Positions 8,530 to 14,726 of a DNA stretch of 14,726 nt are shown in pieces. The notes beneath the pieces were generated by a model. The model saw nothing but the letters and a program-made list of their open reading frames with translations. It had not been told where the DNA came from and ran no database searches. Position 1 is the first letter of the stretch. Every line of letters begins with the position of its first letter. Position numbers and translations under genes: made by a program. The stretch is from Phycisphaerae bacterium (GTDB lineage Bacteria; Planctomycetota; Phycisphaerae; UBA1845; Fen-1342): contig JALHOX010000057.1 in assembly GCA_022842805.1 (NCBI GenBank), positions 1 to 14,726 on the forward strand, read 5' to 3'.

Positions 8530-8696
8530 CGAAAGACGCGCCCGGCGCACCAGCCAAATCGCCGATCCGCCATCAGCGCGCACCGTCGCCGCCCGACCGA
8601 CGGCCGCCAGTTATCCCTACGAACTATTGGGTGGACTGGTTCGCCGAGTTCTCGGTTAGCCCATCGCCCGCCGGAAATCGGCTCGGCCCCGCCGGC

Positions 8697-9323
8697 TTAC
8701 CGCTTCCCCACATCCGGAATCTGCAGGTTGTACGGCCGCTCCACATTGGCATACGCCTGCCCGCCCAGCCGACCCACCGCCGCCAGCTTGCTCGCGTCGA
8801 TGTGCTGGTCCCCGTCCAGCAGCGCGTCGTCCACGTGGATCGCCACAATCTCGCCGAAGATCACCGTCGATGAGCCCGGGCCGCTGCCGATCTTGTACGT
8901 CTCGCGCAGCGTGCACTCGATGTTGATCGGCGATTCCTTCACCAGCGCCGGGGCGATAAACCGCGCCGGCGTCGGCGTCAGCCCGCTGAATTCAAACTCG
9001 CTTTCGCCCCAGGGCAGGCTCGCCCCGCAGCGGGCCATCGGCTCCGCGATCGCCGCCGTCACCGTCGCTACCGCAAACTCGCGCGTGTCGACCACGTTCA
9101 CCAGCGTGTCCTTCTCGCCCCCGTTGCGATTCACGCCGCAACTGATCATCACCACCGGCGGATTCGCGCAGACCATGTTGTAAAAGCTGTAGGGCGCGAG
9201 GTTGCGCTTGCCCTCGCGCGAGATGGTGCTGGCCAGCGCGATCGGACGTGGACAGATGAAGCCGATGCAAAGGCGGTAGATGTCGGCCCAGCTCTTCTCC
9301 CCGGCCCGAACGTCAACGAGCAT
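8697..9323 (-). CDS. Flavin reductase-like protein, FMN-binding split barrel (DIM6/NTAB family)
   Basis: A 208-residue cytosolic protein of the flavin reductase domain family (COG1853-like). Members bind FMN and many reduce flavins or supply them to partner oxygenases; the substrate of this one cannot be told. Typical motifs are PRPIALASTIS (25-35), NLAPYSFYNMV (41-51), NPPVVMISCG (54-63), DTREFAVAT (79-87) and RLGGQAYANVERP (185-197). The start at 9323 is preferred: GAGGGA at 9333-9338 precedes it with nine bases, and family members usually begin a few residues before the DIYRL segment. Upstream in-frame Met codons at 9344 and 9377 lack ribosome sites and would lengthen the overlap with folK. 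The chosen start overlaps the folK 3' end by 11 bases, indicating an operon. Confidence 0.88.
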   Translation of the reverse strand: MLVDVRAGEKSWADIYRLCIGFICPRPIALASTISREGKRNLAPYSFYNMVCANPPVVMISCGVNRNGGEKDTLVNVVDTREFAVATVTAAIAEPMARCGASLPWGESEFEFSGLTPTPARFIAPALVKESPINIECTLRETYKIGSGPGSSTVIFGEIVAIHVDDALLDGDQHIDASKLAAVGRLGGQAYANVERPYNLQIPDVGKR

Positions 9324-9933
9324 GAGCAGTATTCCCTCGTACATGAGACGGGCGCCGCCCGCTTCGTTCGCCGCCACGCCCCGCCACGACCGTCTCGCTC
9401 GCGGCGGCGGTGTTCGCCGTCATGTGCGGCGCTTCAGCCGCCGCGGCCCCGCCCGGGCCGACATCCGGCTTCGAATCGGCCGCCGCCAGCAGCCCGCGCA
9501 CAAACTCAACCACATCCGCCCCCGCCAGTTCGCGCAGCGGATCGAGCACAAAGGCCCGCTCCAGCATCCGCGGATGCGGCACCATGAGCTCGGCGCTCTG
9601 GATCACCTGATCGTGGTAAAGCAGCAAATCAAGATCGAGCGTCCGCGGCCCATGCAGCTCGTTGCGAACGCGCCCGTGCCGCGCTTCCACGGCGTGCATC
9701 CGCGCCAGCAATTCCGGAGCCGAAAGCGACGTCGACAACTCGGCCACCGCATTCAGATAGAACGGCTGTTGCGCCGGGCCACCCACCGGCGGATACTCGC
9801 GCAGCGTCGAGCGTTGCAGCACAATCACATCCCCCTCCGCTTCGAGATCGCGCAGCCCGCCCAGAATATGTCCGGCCCGATCCTCCAGATTCGATCCGGC
9901 CGCGATGAAGATTCCGCCCGGCTTGGTCTTCAT
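9313..9933 (-). CDS. folK: 6-hydroxymethyl-7,8-dihydropterin pyrophosphokinase (HPPK)
   Basis: Catalyses ATP-dependent pyrophosphorylation of 6-hydroxymethyl-7,8-dihydropterin in folate synthesis. The 206-residue product has the N-terminal GSNLEDR (13-19), YPPVGGPAQQPFYLNAVAEL (47-66) matching the substrate loop, and HGPRTLDLDLLLY (94-106) with the Mg-binding aspartates D100 and D102. VPHPRMLERAFVLDPL (118-133) is the usual C-terminal signature. The enzyme core ends near residue 150; E. coli HPPK is about 159 residues. The last ~55 residues are Ala/Gly/Arg-rich low-complexity sequence of unknown role. GAGG at 9943-9946 lies nine bases before the ATG. No folB or folP is adjacent; the downstream partner is the flavin reductase-like gene, overlapped by 11 bases. 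Confidence 0.95.
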   Translation of the reverse strand: MKTKPGGIFIAAGSNLEDRAGHILGGLRDLEAEGDVIVLQRSTLREYPPVGGPAQQPFYLNAVAELSTSLSAPELLARMHAVEARHGRVRNELHGPRTLDLDLLLYHDQVIQSAELMVPHPRMLERAFVLDPLRELAGADVVEFVRGLLAAADSKPDVGPGGAAAAEAPHMTANTAAASETVVAGRGGERSGRRPSHVRGNTAHAR

Positions 9934-10025
9934 GGGGCTGTGCCTCGTAGGGGTTGGCAGATGACGTCGATCGATTCGCCGCTCAGCAAAATCAGTGTAA
10001 AGCCTTCACACGCCCTCGGTAGCCG

Positions 10026-10042
10026 TTGTGAATTGTTCTCAA
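10026..10042. promoter_or_regulatory. Imperfect 17-bp palindrome upstream of folK
   Basis: TTGTGAA TTG TTCTCAA has seven-base arms with one mismatched pair. It lies about 95 bases upstream of folK, between the rseP terminator and the folK start, in a locally AT-richer patch. It could be an operator or chance; no protein is proposed. Confidence 0.25.
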
Positions 10043-10090
10043 AAGTCTGAAAGACCGCACGAATTCCGCTCGGCTCCGCTCGCATCCCCG

Positions 10091-10130
10091 CAAAAACAAA
10101 CACGCCGCCCCTCAAAAGCAAGGGCGGCGT
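10091..10130 (-). terminator. Rho-independent terminator after rseP
   Basis: On the minus strand a perfect nine-bp stem ACGCCGCCC/GGGCGGCGT (10122-10130 with 10102-10110) is followed by GTTTGTTTTTG. It lies about 38 bases past the rseP stop codon and closes the dxr-rseP transcript. Confidence 0.9.
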
Positions 10131-10167
10131 ATGCGTTCCGTGCGACTCCCGCACACCCGCCCGCGGC

Positions 10168-12462
10168 TTAGTTCATCAACTTCGCGATATCCTGGAAAGT
10201 CACCACCACAAACACAATCCCGATCAGCGCCAGACCCGCCAGTGTGATCTGCGTTTGCGTCTTCAACGTCAGCGGCTTCCCGCGAATCTTCTCCAGAATC
10301 AGCAGCACCATCAGCCCGCCGTCGAGCACCGGCAGCGGCAGGAAATTCAGCACCGCCAGGTTCACCGACAAAAATGCGAAGAACAGCAGCAGCGTCCGCC
10401 AGCCGTTCGCCGCTTGCTCAATCGCCACGTTGAAAATGCCGATCGGCCCGCTCAGGTTCTCGGTGCTCACACGCTGATTCGCGACCTGCTGCATCGTCTG
10501 ATAGGTCATGCTGACCTGCTGCACCGTCACCTTCAGCCCCATCCACAGCGCCCGAACCGGGTTGCCTCCCGCGCTCACAGGCCAGGTCACCGGCGTCTGC
10601 CCGATCGGGCCGGGCATATCCCAGCGCCCCGTACGCTCCCACATCTGCAGACATTCCGGCCGAACCTCAAACTCGATCGAACGCTCTTCCCCTTGCCCCA
10701 GATTGTCGGCATAGGTGATGCGGACACGCTGACCCGCCCGGTCCCGCAGGGCCGCTTCCAGCCCCGCCTGCGTCCCCACCAGCGCCACCCGATCTCCGCC
10801 CAGCGGCGCCGTCCGCTTGTCGGCCGCGGTCAGGATCATCGCATCCGTCGGCAGATTCAGTTCGCTCAAGATCGTCCGCGGCACCTGGATCGTCGTATCC
10901 AGGATCTGCCCTTCCACGCTGTATCGCAGCGGCACGCTCTCGCCATGCCGCTTCACCAACTCCAGATACACCTGCTCCCAGCGACTCACCTCAACCCCCG
11001 CCACCGCGATCAACTCCGACCCCGCGATGATCCCGCTCGCCGCCGCCGGGCTGCCGGGCTCCACCCGCGCCACCAGCAGCCGATCCGTCTCGTAGTTGAA
11101 CGGGCGGTAGATGCCGATCGTCGGCCGCGACGCGCCAAACAGCCGCATCCGCTCCGCCGGCTCCGGCCGCACCGTCGCCGAAATCGTCTCGCCCTTGCGA
11201 GCGACTTCGATCGTCACCGGCTTGTACTCACTCGCCTCAATCTGCTCCAGGATCTCAGAGGGCGTCGGCGCGTTGATGCGATTGATCCGCGCGATCACGT
11301 CGCCATTTTTGAGCCCCGCCCGATGCGCCGCCCGCCCCTCGCGGATGCTGGCGATCGCCGCCCGCGGCACAAACCCCAGCAGGCTCGCATGCGGCTCGCG
11401 ATTCACCTCCGTCGATAGATCCGCGACGCGCGTATCCGGCAACAGCCGGAACTTCGGCTGAATGTAGACGTCAAGCTCCGTCGTCGGCGCGTCTTCCGCG
11501 TCGCCGCTCGGCCGCGCCACGCGCATCGTCACCATCGCCCCCCGCGAACGCAGCAACGCCGCCTCGATATCAAGCATGCTCTTCACCGGCGCGCCGTCAA
11601 TCGACAGAAAGCGGTCGTTCTTCTTCACGCCCGGCTTATCCCCGACCTGCGGCCAATCATCCCGCGCCGAAAGCTTCACCGCACAGTCAACGCCGATCGA
11701 CTGCGCCTTCAAAACCGGATCATGCTCCGCCTTGACCACGATCGGTCGCGGCAGCATCACCCCATCCCGCTCCACCCCCAGCGTCAGCGGCTTGGTGCTC
11801 AGCACCTCCCGCACGCGAACATCCTGCCAATAGTCCACCTTCTGCCCGTTAATCGACTTGATCACATCCCCCGGCCGCAGCCCAGCCAGCTCGCCCGCCA
11901 TGCCCGGCTGCACATACCCGATCACAGGCGCCACCAGCCGGTGACCCACCAGGAAAACCGTCATCAGCGCCAGCGCCGCAAACAACAGATTGAACACCAC
12001 GCCCGCCGACACCACCAGCATGCGCGAGCCCACCGGCTTGTTCGGAAACGAGCGCGGATCATCGCTCAGCTTCACCTCGCCGGTCTTCTCGTCATAGTCA
12101 AAATCCGTCTCCCCCAGCATCTTCACATAGCCGCCCAGCGGCAGCGCCTGAAAGCAATAATCCGTCTCGCCCAGCCCGCGCGCCGCCAGCTCCTGCGCCG
12201 TGTAGTTCGGCCGCCCGCCAAAGGTCAGCCCCTCGCCCTTGCGCCAGCCGAACAGCCGCGGCCCAAACCCCACCGCAAACCGATCCACGCGCACCCCGCA
12301 CCACTTCGCCGCCAGAAAGTGCCCCAGCTCGTGAACAAACACGATCAGCGAAAAGCCCGCCAGGACCTTCACAAACTGCCACGCAAAATTCGCCCAGGCC
12401 GCGAAGTCGATCGCGCCCAGCAGCAGCCCCTGCTGCGCAGCGCTCGAAGTCAGCATATCCAT
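10168..12462 (-). CDS. rseP: RseP-type site-2 zinc metalloprotease with extra PDZ-like modules
   Basis: A 764-residue intramembrane protease of the RseP/RasP family, which cleaves membrane-anchored anti-sigma factors and remnant signal peptides. HELGH (44-48) in the first TM segment supplies two zinc-binding histidines and the catalytic Glu. The conserved loop LPLGGYVKMLGE is at 107-118 and the second TM segment starts at SAGVVFN (152-158). The C-terminal TM has NFLPLPVLDGG (706-716) with the third zinc ligand D714. Between the TM pairs lie several PDZ-like modules: about 178-245 (AGLRPGDVIKSINGQKV), 255-318 (weak), 362-435 (AGLKNGDVIARI) and 455-530 (ASGIIAGSELIAV). The total is far longer than E. 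coli RseP (about 450 residues, two PDZ domains). A strong AGGAGGT at 12469-12475 fixes the start. It overlaps the dxr 3' end by 13 bases. Confidence 0.95.
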   Translation of the reverse strand: MDMLTSSAAQQGLLLGAIDFAAWANFAWQFVKVLAGFSLIVFVHELGHFLAAKWCGVRVDRFAVGFGPRLFGWRKGEGLTFGGRPNYTAQELAARGLGETDYCFQALPLGGYVKMLGETDFDYDEKTGEVKLSDDPRSFPNKPVGSRMLVVSAGVVFNLLFAALALMTVFLVGHRLVAPVIGYVQPGMAGELAGLRPGDVIKSINGQKVDYWQDVRVREVLSTKPLTLGVERDGVMLPRPIVVKAEHDPVLKAQSIGVDCAVKLSARDDWPQVGDKPGVKKNDRFLSIDGAPVKSMLDIEAALLRSRGAMVTMRVARPSGDAEDAPTTELDVYIQPKFRLLPDTRVADLSTEVNREPHASLLGFVPRAAIASIREGRAAHRAGLKNGDVIARINRINAPTPSEILEQIEASEYKPVTIEVARKGETISATVRPEPAERMRLFGASRPTIGIYRPFNYETDRLLVARVEPGSPAAASGIIAGSELIAVAGVEVSRWEQVYLELVKRHGESVPLRYSVEGQILDTTIQVPRTILSELNLPTDAMILTAADKRTAPLGGDRVALVGTQAGLEAALRDRAGQRVRITYADNLGQGEERSIEFEVRPECLQMWERTGRWDMPGPIGQTPVTWPVSAGGNPVRALWMGLKVTVQQVSMTYQTMQQVANQRVSTENLSGPIGIFNVAIEQAANGWRTLLLFFAFLSVNLAVLNFLPLPVLDGGLMVLLILEKIRGKPLTLKTQTQITLAGLALIGIVFVVVTFQDIAKLMN

Positions 12463-13598
12463 TGCCGTACCTCCTGACGGACGCGCGCGTCGCAGGCGAG
12501 CAGTTCGTCCAACGTCGGGTCGCTTTGCAGCGGATGCGTCTGCAACGCCCGCGCCGCAAGCCGATGAATGTCGCCAAAGCGGATGCGGCCTTCGAGAAAC
12601 GCCTCGACCGCCACCTCGTTCGCCGCGTTCAAGACCGCCCCCGCGTTGCCCCCGCGCCGCGCCGCCTCATAGCCCAGCGACAGGCACGGAAAACGCTCCA
12701 AATCGGGCGCCGAAAAATTCAACTGTCGTAGCTCGCTCCAGTTCAGCCGTTCGCCGCAGGCGTCCGCCCGCAGCGGATAAGTCAAAGCATATTGAATCGG
12801 CGTCCGCATGTCCGGCGCGCCGAGCTGTGCGATGATCGACCCGTCCCGAAATTCGACCATGCTATGCACGATTGACTCGGGATGAACAACGACCTCAACC
12901 TGCTCCGCCGGCAGTTGAAACAGCCAGCACGCCTCGATCACCTCCAGCGCCTTATTCATCATCGTAGCGCTGTCAATCGTGATTTTCGGCCCCATCTGCC
13001 ACGTCGGATGCTTCAAAGCCTCCGCAATCGTCGCATTTTCGATCCGGGAACGCTCCCACGATCGAAACGGCCCGCCCGAAGCCGTCAGAATCACCCGCCG
13101 CACTTCCTCGCGCCGCCCGCTCCGCAGCGCCTGAAACACCGCCGAGTGCTCGCTGTCCACCGGCAACAGCCTGCACCCCGTCCGCTCCGCCAGCGGCATC
13201 AGGATCGACCCCGCCACCACCAGCGATTCCTTGTTCGCCAAACCGATCGTCAGCCCGCGCTCCACCGCCGCCAGCGTCGCCGGCAATCCCGCCGCCCCCA
13301 CGATCGCCGACAACACAAAATCCGCGTCGGTCTGCTCAACCAGTTCCACCAGCGCCCGCGCCCCGCCCCGGATGCGCGTCCCATTCAGCGACGCCCCGCG
13401 CAGCGACTCCGCCGCATCATCTTCCGACAGCGCCGCATCATGCACCGCGAATCGCCGAATCTGCTCGGCCATCTCGCGCCACCGCCGCCGCGCACCCAAT
13501 CCAACTACCCGACACGACGGACCCAATGCCGCGGCCACGTCGAGCGCGGATTCCCCGATCGACCCGGTGGAGCCCAAGATCAGCAGGCGTCGTTGCAT
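12450..13598 (-). CDS. dxr: 1-deoxy-D-xylulose 5-phosphate reductoisomerase
   Basis: Converts 1-deoxy-D-xylulose 5-phosphate to 2-C-methyl-D-erythritol 4-phosphate with NADPH, the committed step of the MEP isoprenoid pathway. The 382-residue product has the NADPH-binding GSTGSIG at 9-15, ANKESLV (121-127), PVDSEHSA (146-153) with metal ligands D148 and E150, TASGGPFR (172-179), HPTWQMGPKITIDSATMMNK (197-216) and the third metal ligand E219. HPESIVHSMVEF (239-250) and LNAANEVAVEAFLEGRI near the C-terminus complete the family pattern; length is normal. No ribosome site precedes the ATG, and a TATAGT hexamer lies only 11 bases upstream, so the mRNA may have a very short leader. rseP follows with a 13-base overlap, an arrangement seen in many bacteria. 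Confidence 0.98.
   Translation of the reverse strand: MQRRLLILGSTGSIGESALDVAAALGPSCRVVGLGARRRWREMAEQIRRFAVHDAALSEDDAAESLRGASLNGTRIRGGARALVELVEQTDADFVLSAIVGAAGLPATLAAVERGLTIGLANKESLVVAGSILMPLAERTGCRLLPVDSEHSAVFQALRSGRREEVRRVILTASGGPFRSWERSRIENATIAEALKHPTWQMGPKITIDSATMMNKALEVIEACWLFQLPAEQVEVVVHPESIVHSMVEFRDGSIIAQLGAPDMRTPIQYALTYPLRADACGERLNWSELRQLNFSAPDLERFPCLSLGYEAARRGGNAGAVLNAANEVAVEAFLEGRIRFGDIHRLAARALQTHPLQSDPTLDELLACDARVRQEVRQWIC
12469..12475 (-). promoter_or_regulatory. Strong Shine-Dalgarno for rseP inside dxr
   Basis: AGGAGGT, a near-perfect anti-rRNA match, lies six bases before the rseP ATG and within the last dxr codons. It decides between the two in-frame ATGs (12462 and 12456) and lets rseP be initiated independently of dxr termination. 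Confidence 0.9.
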
Positions 13599-13609
13599 GA
13601 ATCGCGGAA

Positions 13610-13615
13610 ACTATA
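13610..13615 (-). promoter_or_regulatory. Possible -10 box of dxr (near-leaderless)
   Basis: TATAGT on the minus strand is a five-of-six match to TATAAT. It lies 11 bases before the dxr ATG, which would give a leader of only about five bases. No convincing -35 hexamer is found 16-18 bases upstream. Confidence 0.35.
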
Positions 13616-13704
13616 GCAGCAGAACCCCGCCCGCGCACCCATCCTTCACACTCGCCGCCCCCGCACCAGCCGCAGCCTGCCTCTCCACACCGCCCCCGGC
13701 CTCG

Positions 13705-13733
13705 TTGACGTTCGCCCCCGCGCGGTCTACGTT
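13705..13733 (+). promoter_or_regulatory. Sigma70-type promoter for the PQQ-like propeller gene
   Basis: TTGACG (13705-13710) and TACGTT (13728-13733) have an ideal 17-base spacer on the plus strand. The start of transcription would be about 55 bases before the ATG. The -35 is strong and the -10 moderate. Confidence 0.6.
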
Positions 13734-13794
13734 TCCATAGTTATTCTCGCGGCACCTGCCGCCGTGGCGAGCCCGCCTTGCTGGAGCCTCCCGG

Positions 13795-14726
13795 ATGTCT
13801 CTGCGCCCCGCCCCGAATCGTCTTCCGCGTTTCTTCTCGGCGGCCTTCTGCACGGTCGTCGCTCTCCTCACCGCGCCGCTCGCGTCGGCCGCGGATTTTC
13901 TTGCCCCCGCCGAGCTGGCCGGCGCCAAACTCGCCAAGTATTGGCAGCTCGACCTCTCGCTCGCCCCAGGCCAGTCGCTCCGCCGCACCTTCCTGGTCGA
14001 CGATCAGATCTACGCCTGCACCAACGACGGCTACGTCTTCGCCATTCATGCCCAGACCGGAGCGCTGCGCTGGATCAACCCGGTCGCCTCGCCGGCCTAC
14101 CCGATTCAGCGACCCAGCCACGTCGGCAAGCAGGTCGCTTTCGTCCTGCCATCCGAAATTCAAATCTACGACCGCGTCACCGGCGACCCGGTCCAGAAAC
14201 GCGCGCTCGGCTTTCCCGCCGGCGGCGGCGCCATCAGCGACGGCCAGCGCCTCTACTTCGGCGGCCTCGACCGCCGCTTCTACGCCCTCCGCACCGACAA
14301 TCTCTTCACCACCTGGCGCGTCCTCACCGAAGGACAGATCACCTCGGCCCCCGTCCTCTTCGGCGACTACGTCTACTTCGCCAGCGAAGACGGCAAGGTC
14401 TACGCCTGCAATCGCGAAAACAAAAAGTTTCAGTGGAAGTACAGCACCTACGGCCCCATCACCGCTGACCTCGTCGTCACCGAAGACGGCGTCTACGCCG
14501 CCAGCCGCGACAACTCGCTCTATCTGCTCGACATCCTCTTCGGCCAGGTCCGCTGGCGCGCCCGCCTCGGCGGACCGCTCATCGACTCGCCCGCGGTGAT
14601 CGGGTCAACCGCCTATCAGTATTCCGCCCGCGACGGCCTCGTCGCGATCGATGCCCAGGTCCTCGAAGCCGACGACCGCGTGCTCTGGACGCTCAAAGAG
14701 GGCCGCGCAGCGCTCACCGCCGACGA
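13795..14726 (+). CDS. Secreted PQQ-like beta-propeller repeat protein (partial, C-terminus off the window)
   Basis: The frame is open from ATG 13795 to the window end (310 codons) with no stop, so the C-terminus is missing. GGAG at 13783-13786 lies eight bases before the start. A signal peptide is visible: basic N-region, hydrophobic core at about 13-29 and an ASA cleavage motif at 30-32. The mature part is a series of propeller blades of the PQQ-like/BamB type with recurring DG-x-V-(Y/F)-A-(I/L)...G-x-(L/V)-(R/K)-W units, for example NDGYVFAIHAQTGALRW, SEDGKVYACNRENKKFQW and RDNSLYLLDILFGQVRW. This supports export and a beta-propeller fold. Residues for PQQ or metal binding cannot be assigned, so an enzyme activity should not be assumed; a scaffold or binding role like BamB is equally possible. 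It is divergent from dxr. Confidence 0.85.
   Translation, partial: MSLRPAPNRLPRFFSAAFCTVVALLTAPLASAADFLAPAELAGAKLAKYWQLDLSLAPGQSLRRTFLVDDQIYACTNDGYVFAIHAQTGALRWINPVASPAYPIQRPSHVGKQVAFVLPSEIQIYDRVTGDPVQKRALGFPAGGGAISDGQRLYFGGLDRRFYALRTDNLFTTWRVLTEGQITSAPVLFGDYVYFASEDGKVYACNRENKKFQWKYSTYGPITADLVVTEDGVYAASRDNSLYLLDILFGQVRWRARLGGPLIDSPAVIGSTAYQYSARDGLVAIDAQVLEADDRVLWTLKEGRAALTAD

Larger units (their letters stand above)
8370..8696. other. Intergenic region between flavin reductase and metal ATPase genes
   Basis: This 327-bp stretch has no supported gene. It holds the weak ATPase promoter candidate, the leader including a rejected GTG start, and a perfect palindrome at 8507-8529. I found no stem with a T-tract that would terminate the flavin reductase transcript, so some read-through into the ATPase operon is possible. 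Confidence 0.6.

Noticed and set aside
13764..14599. Two plus-strand frames overlapping the propeller gene
   Set aside because: They are Pro/Arg/Ser-rich shadows. The frame from 13795 has a signal peptide, propeller repeats and a ribosome site and stays open to the window end.

Overview
The window is high-GC bacterial chromosome with dense housekeeping genes, almost all on the minus strand. Gene content and style suggest a Planctomycetota bacterium, possibly Phycisphaerae-like. The hints are a small membrane protein with a CxxCGY half zinc ribbon, a very large multi-PDZ RseP, a secreted PQQ-like beta-propeller protein and the overall sequence style. This placement is inference from pattern, not from a phylogeny.

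Left part (1-4633, all minus strand). Reading in transcription order: tRNA-Leu(CAG) with its own promoter and terminator; dnaG (primase) with a possible promoter just after that terminator; rpoD (primary sigma factor) 176 bp further on, closed by a clear intrinsic terminator; then a partial two-TM membrane protein that leaves the window at base 1. dnaG-rpoD is the core of the classical macromolecular-synthesis operon; rpsU is not present here.

Middle part (4634-8696). A small plus-strand gene (yggX family, Fe(II) handling and oxidative damage protection) is convergent with a two-gene minus-strand metal operon. That operon is a P1B-type metal-transporting ATPase with a very His-rich N-terminus, overlapping by a GTGA junction an orphan ZnuA/TroA-type metal-binding lipoprotein. 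No ABC permease or ATP-binding subunit lies beside it. This pairing of a P-type pump with a lone periplasmic metal-binding protein is the most unusual arrangement in the window.

Right part (8697-14726). Minus strand: dxr (MEP isoprenoid pathway) overlaps rseP (site-2 protease), ending at a strong intrinsic terminator; then folK (folate pathway) overlaps a DIM6/NTAB-type flavin reductase gene. Divergent from dxr, on the plus strand, starts a secreted PQQ-like beta-propeller protein that runs off the right edge behind a good sigma70-type promoter.

I saw no CRISPR array, insertion sequence, phage gene, rRNA or clear sign of horizontal transfer. The window is mostly ordinary core genome. The points worth a second look are the ATPase/SBP pair, the enlarged RseP, two candidate leaderless or near-leaderless starts, and a perfect intergenic palindrome.
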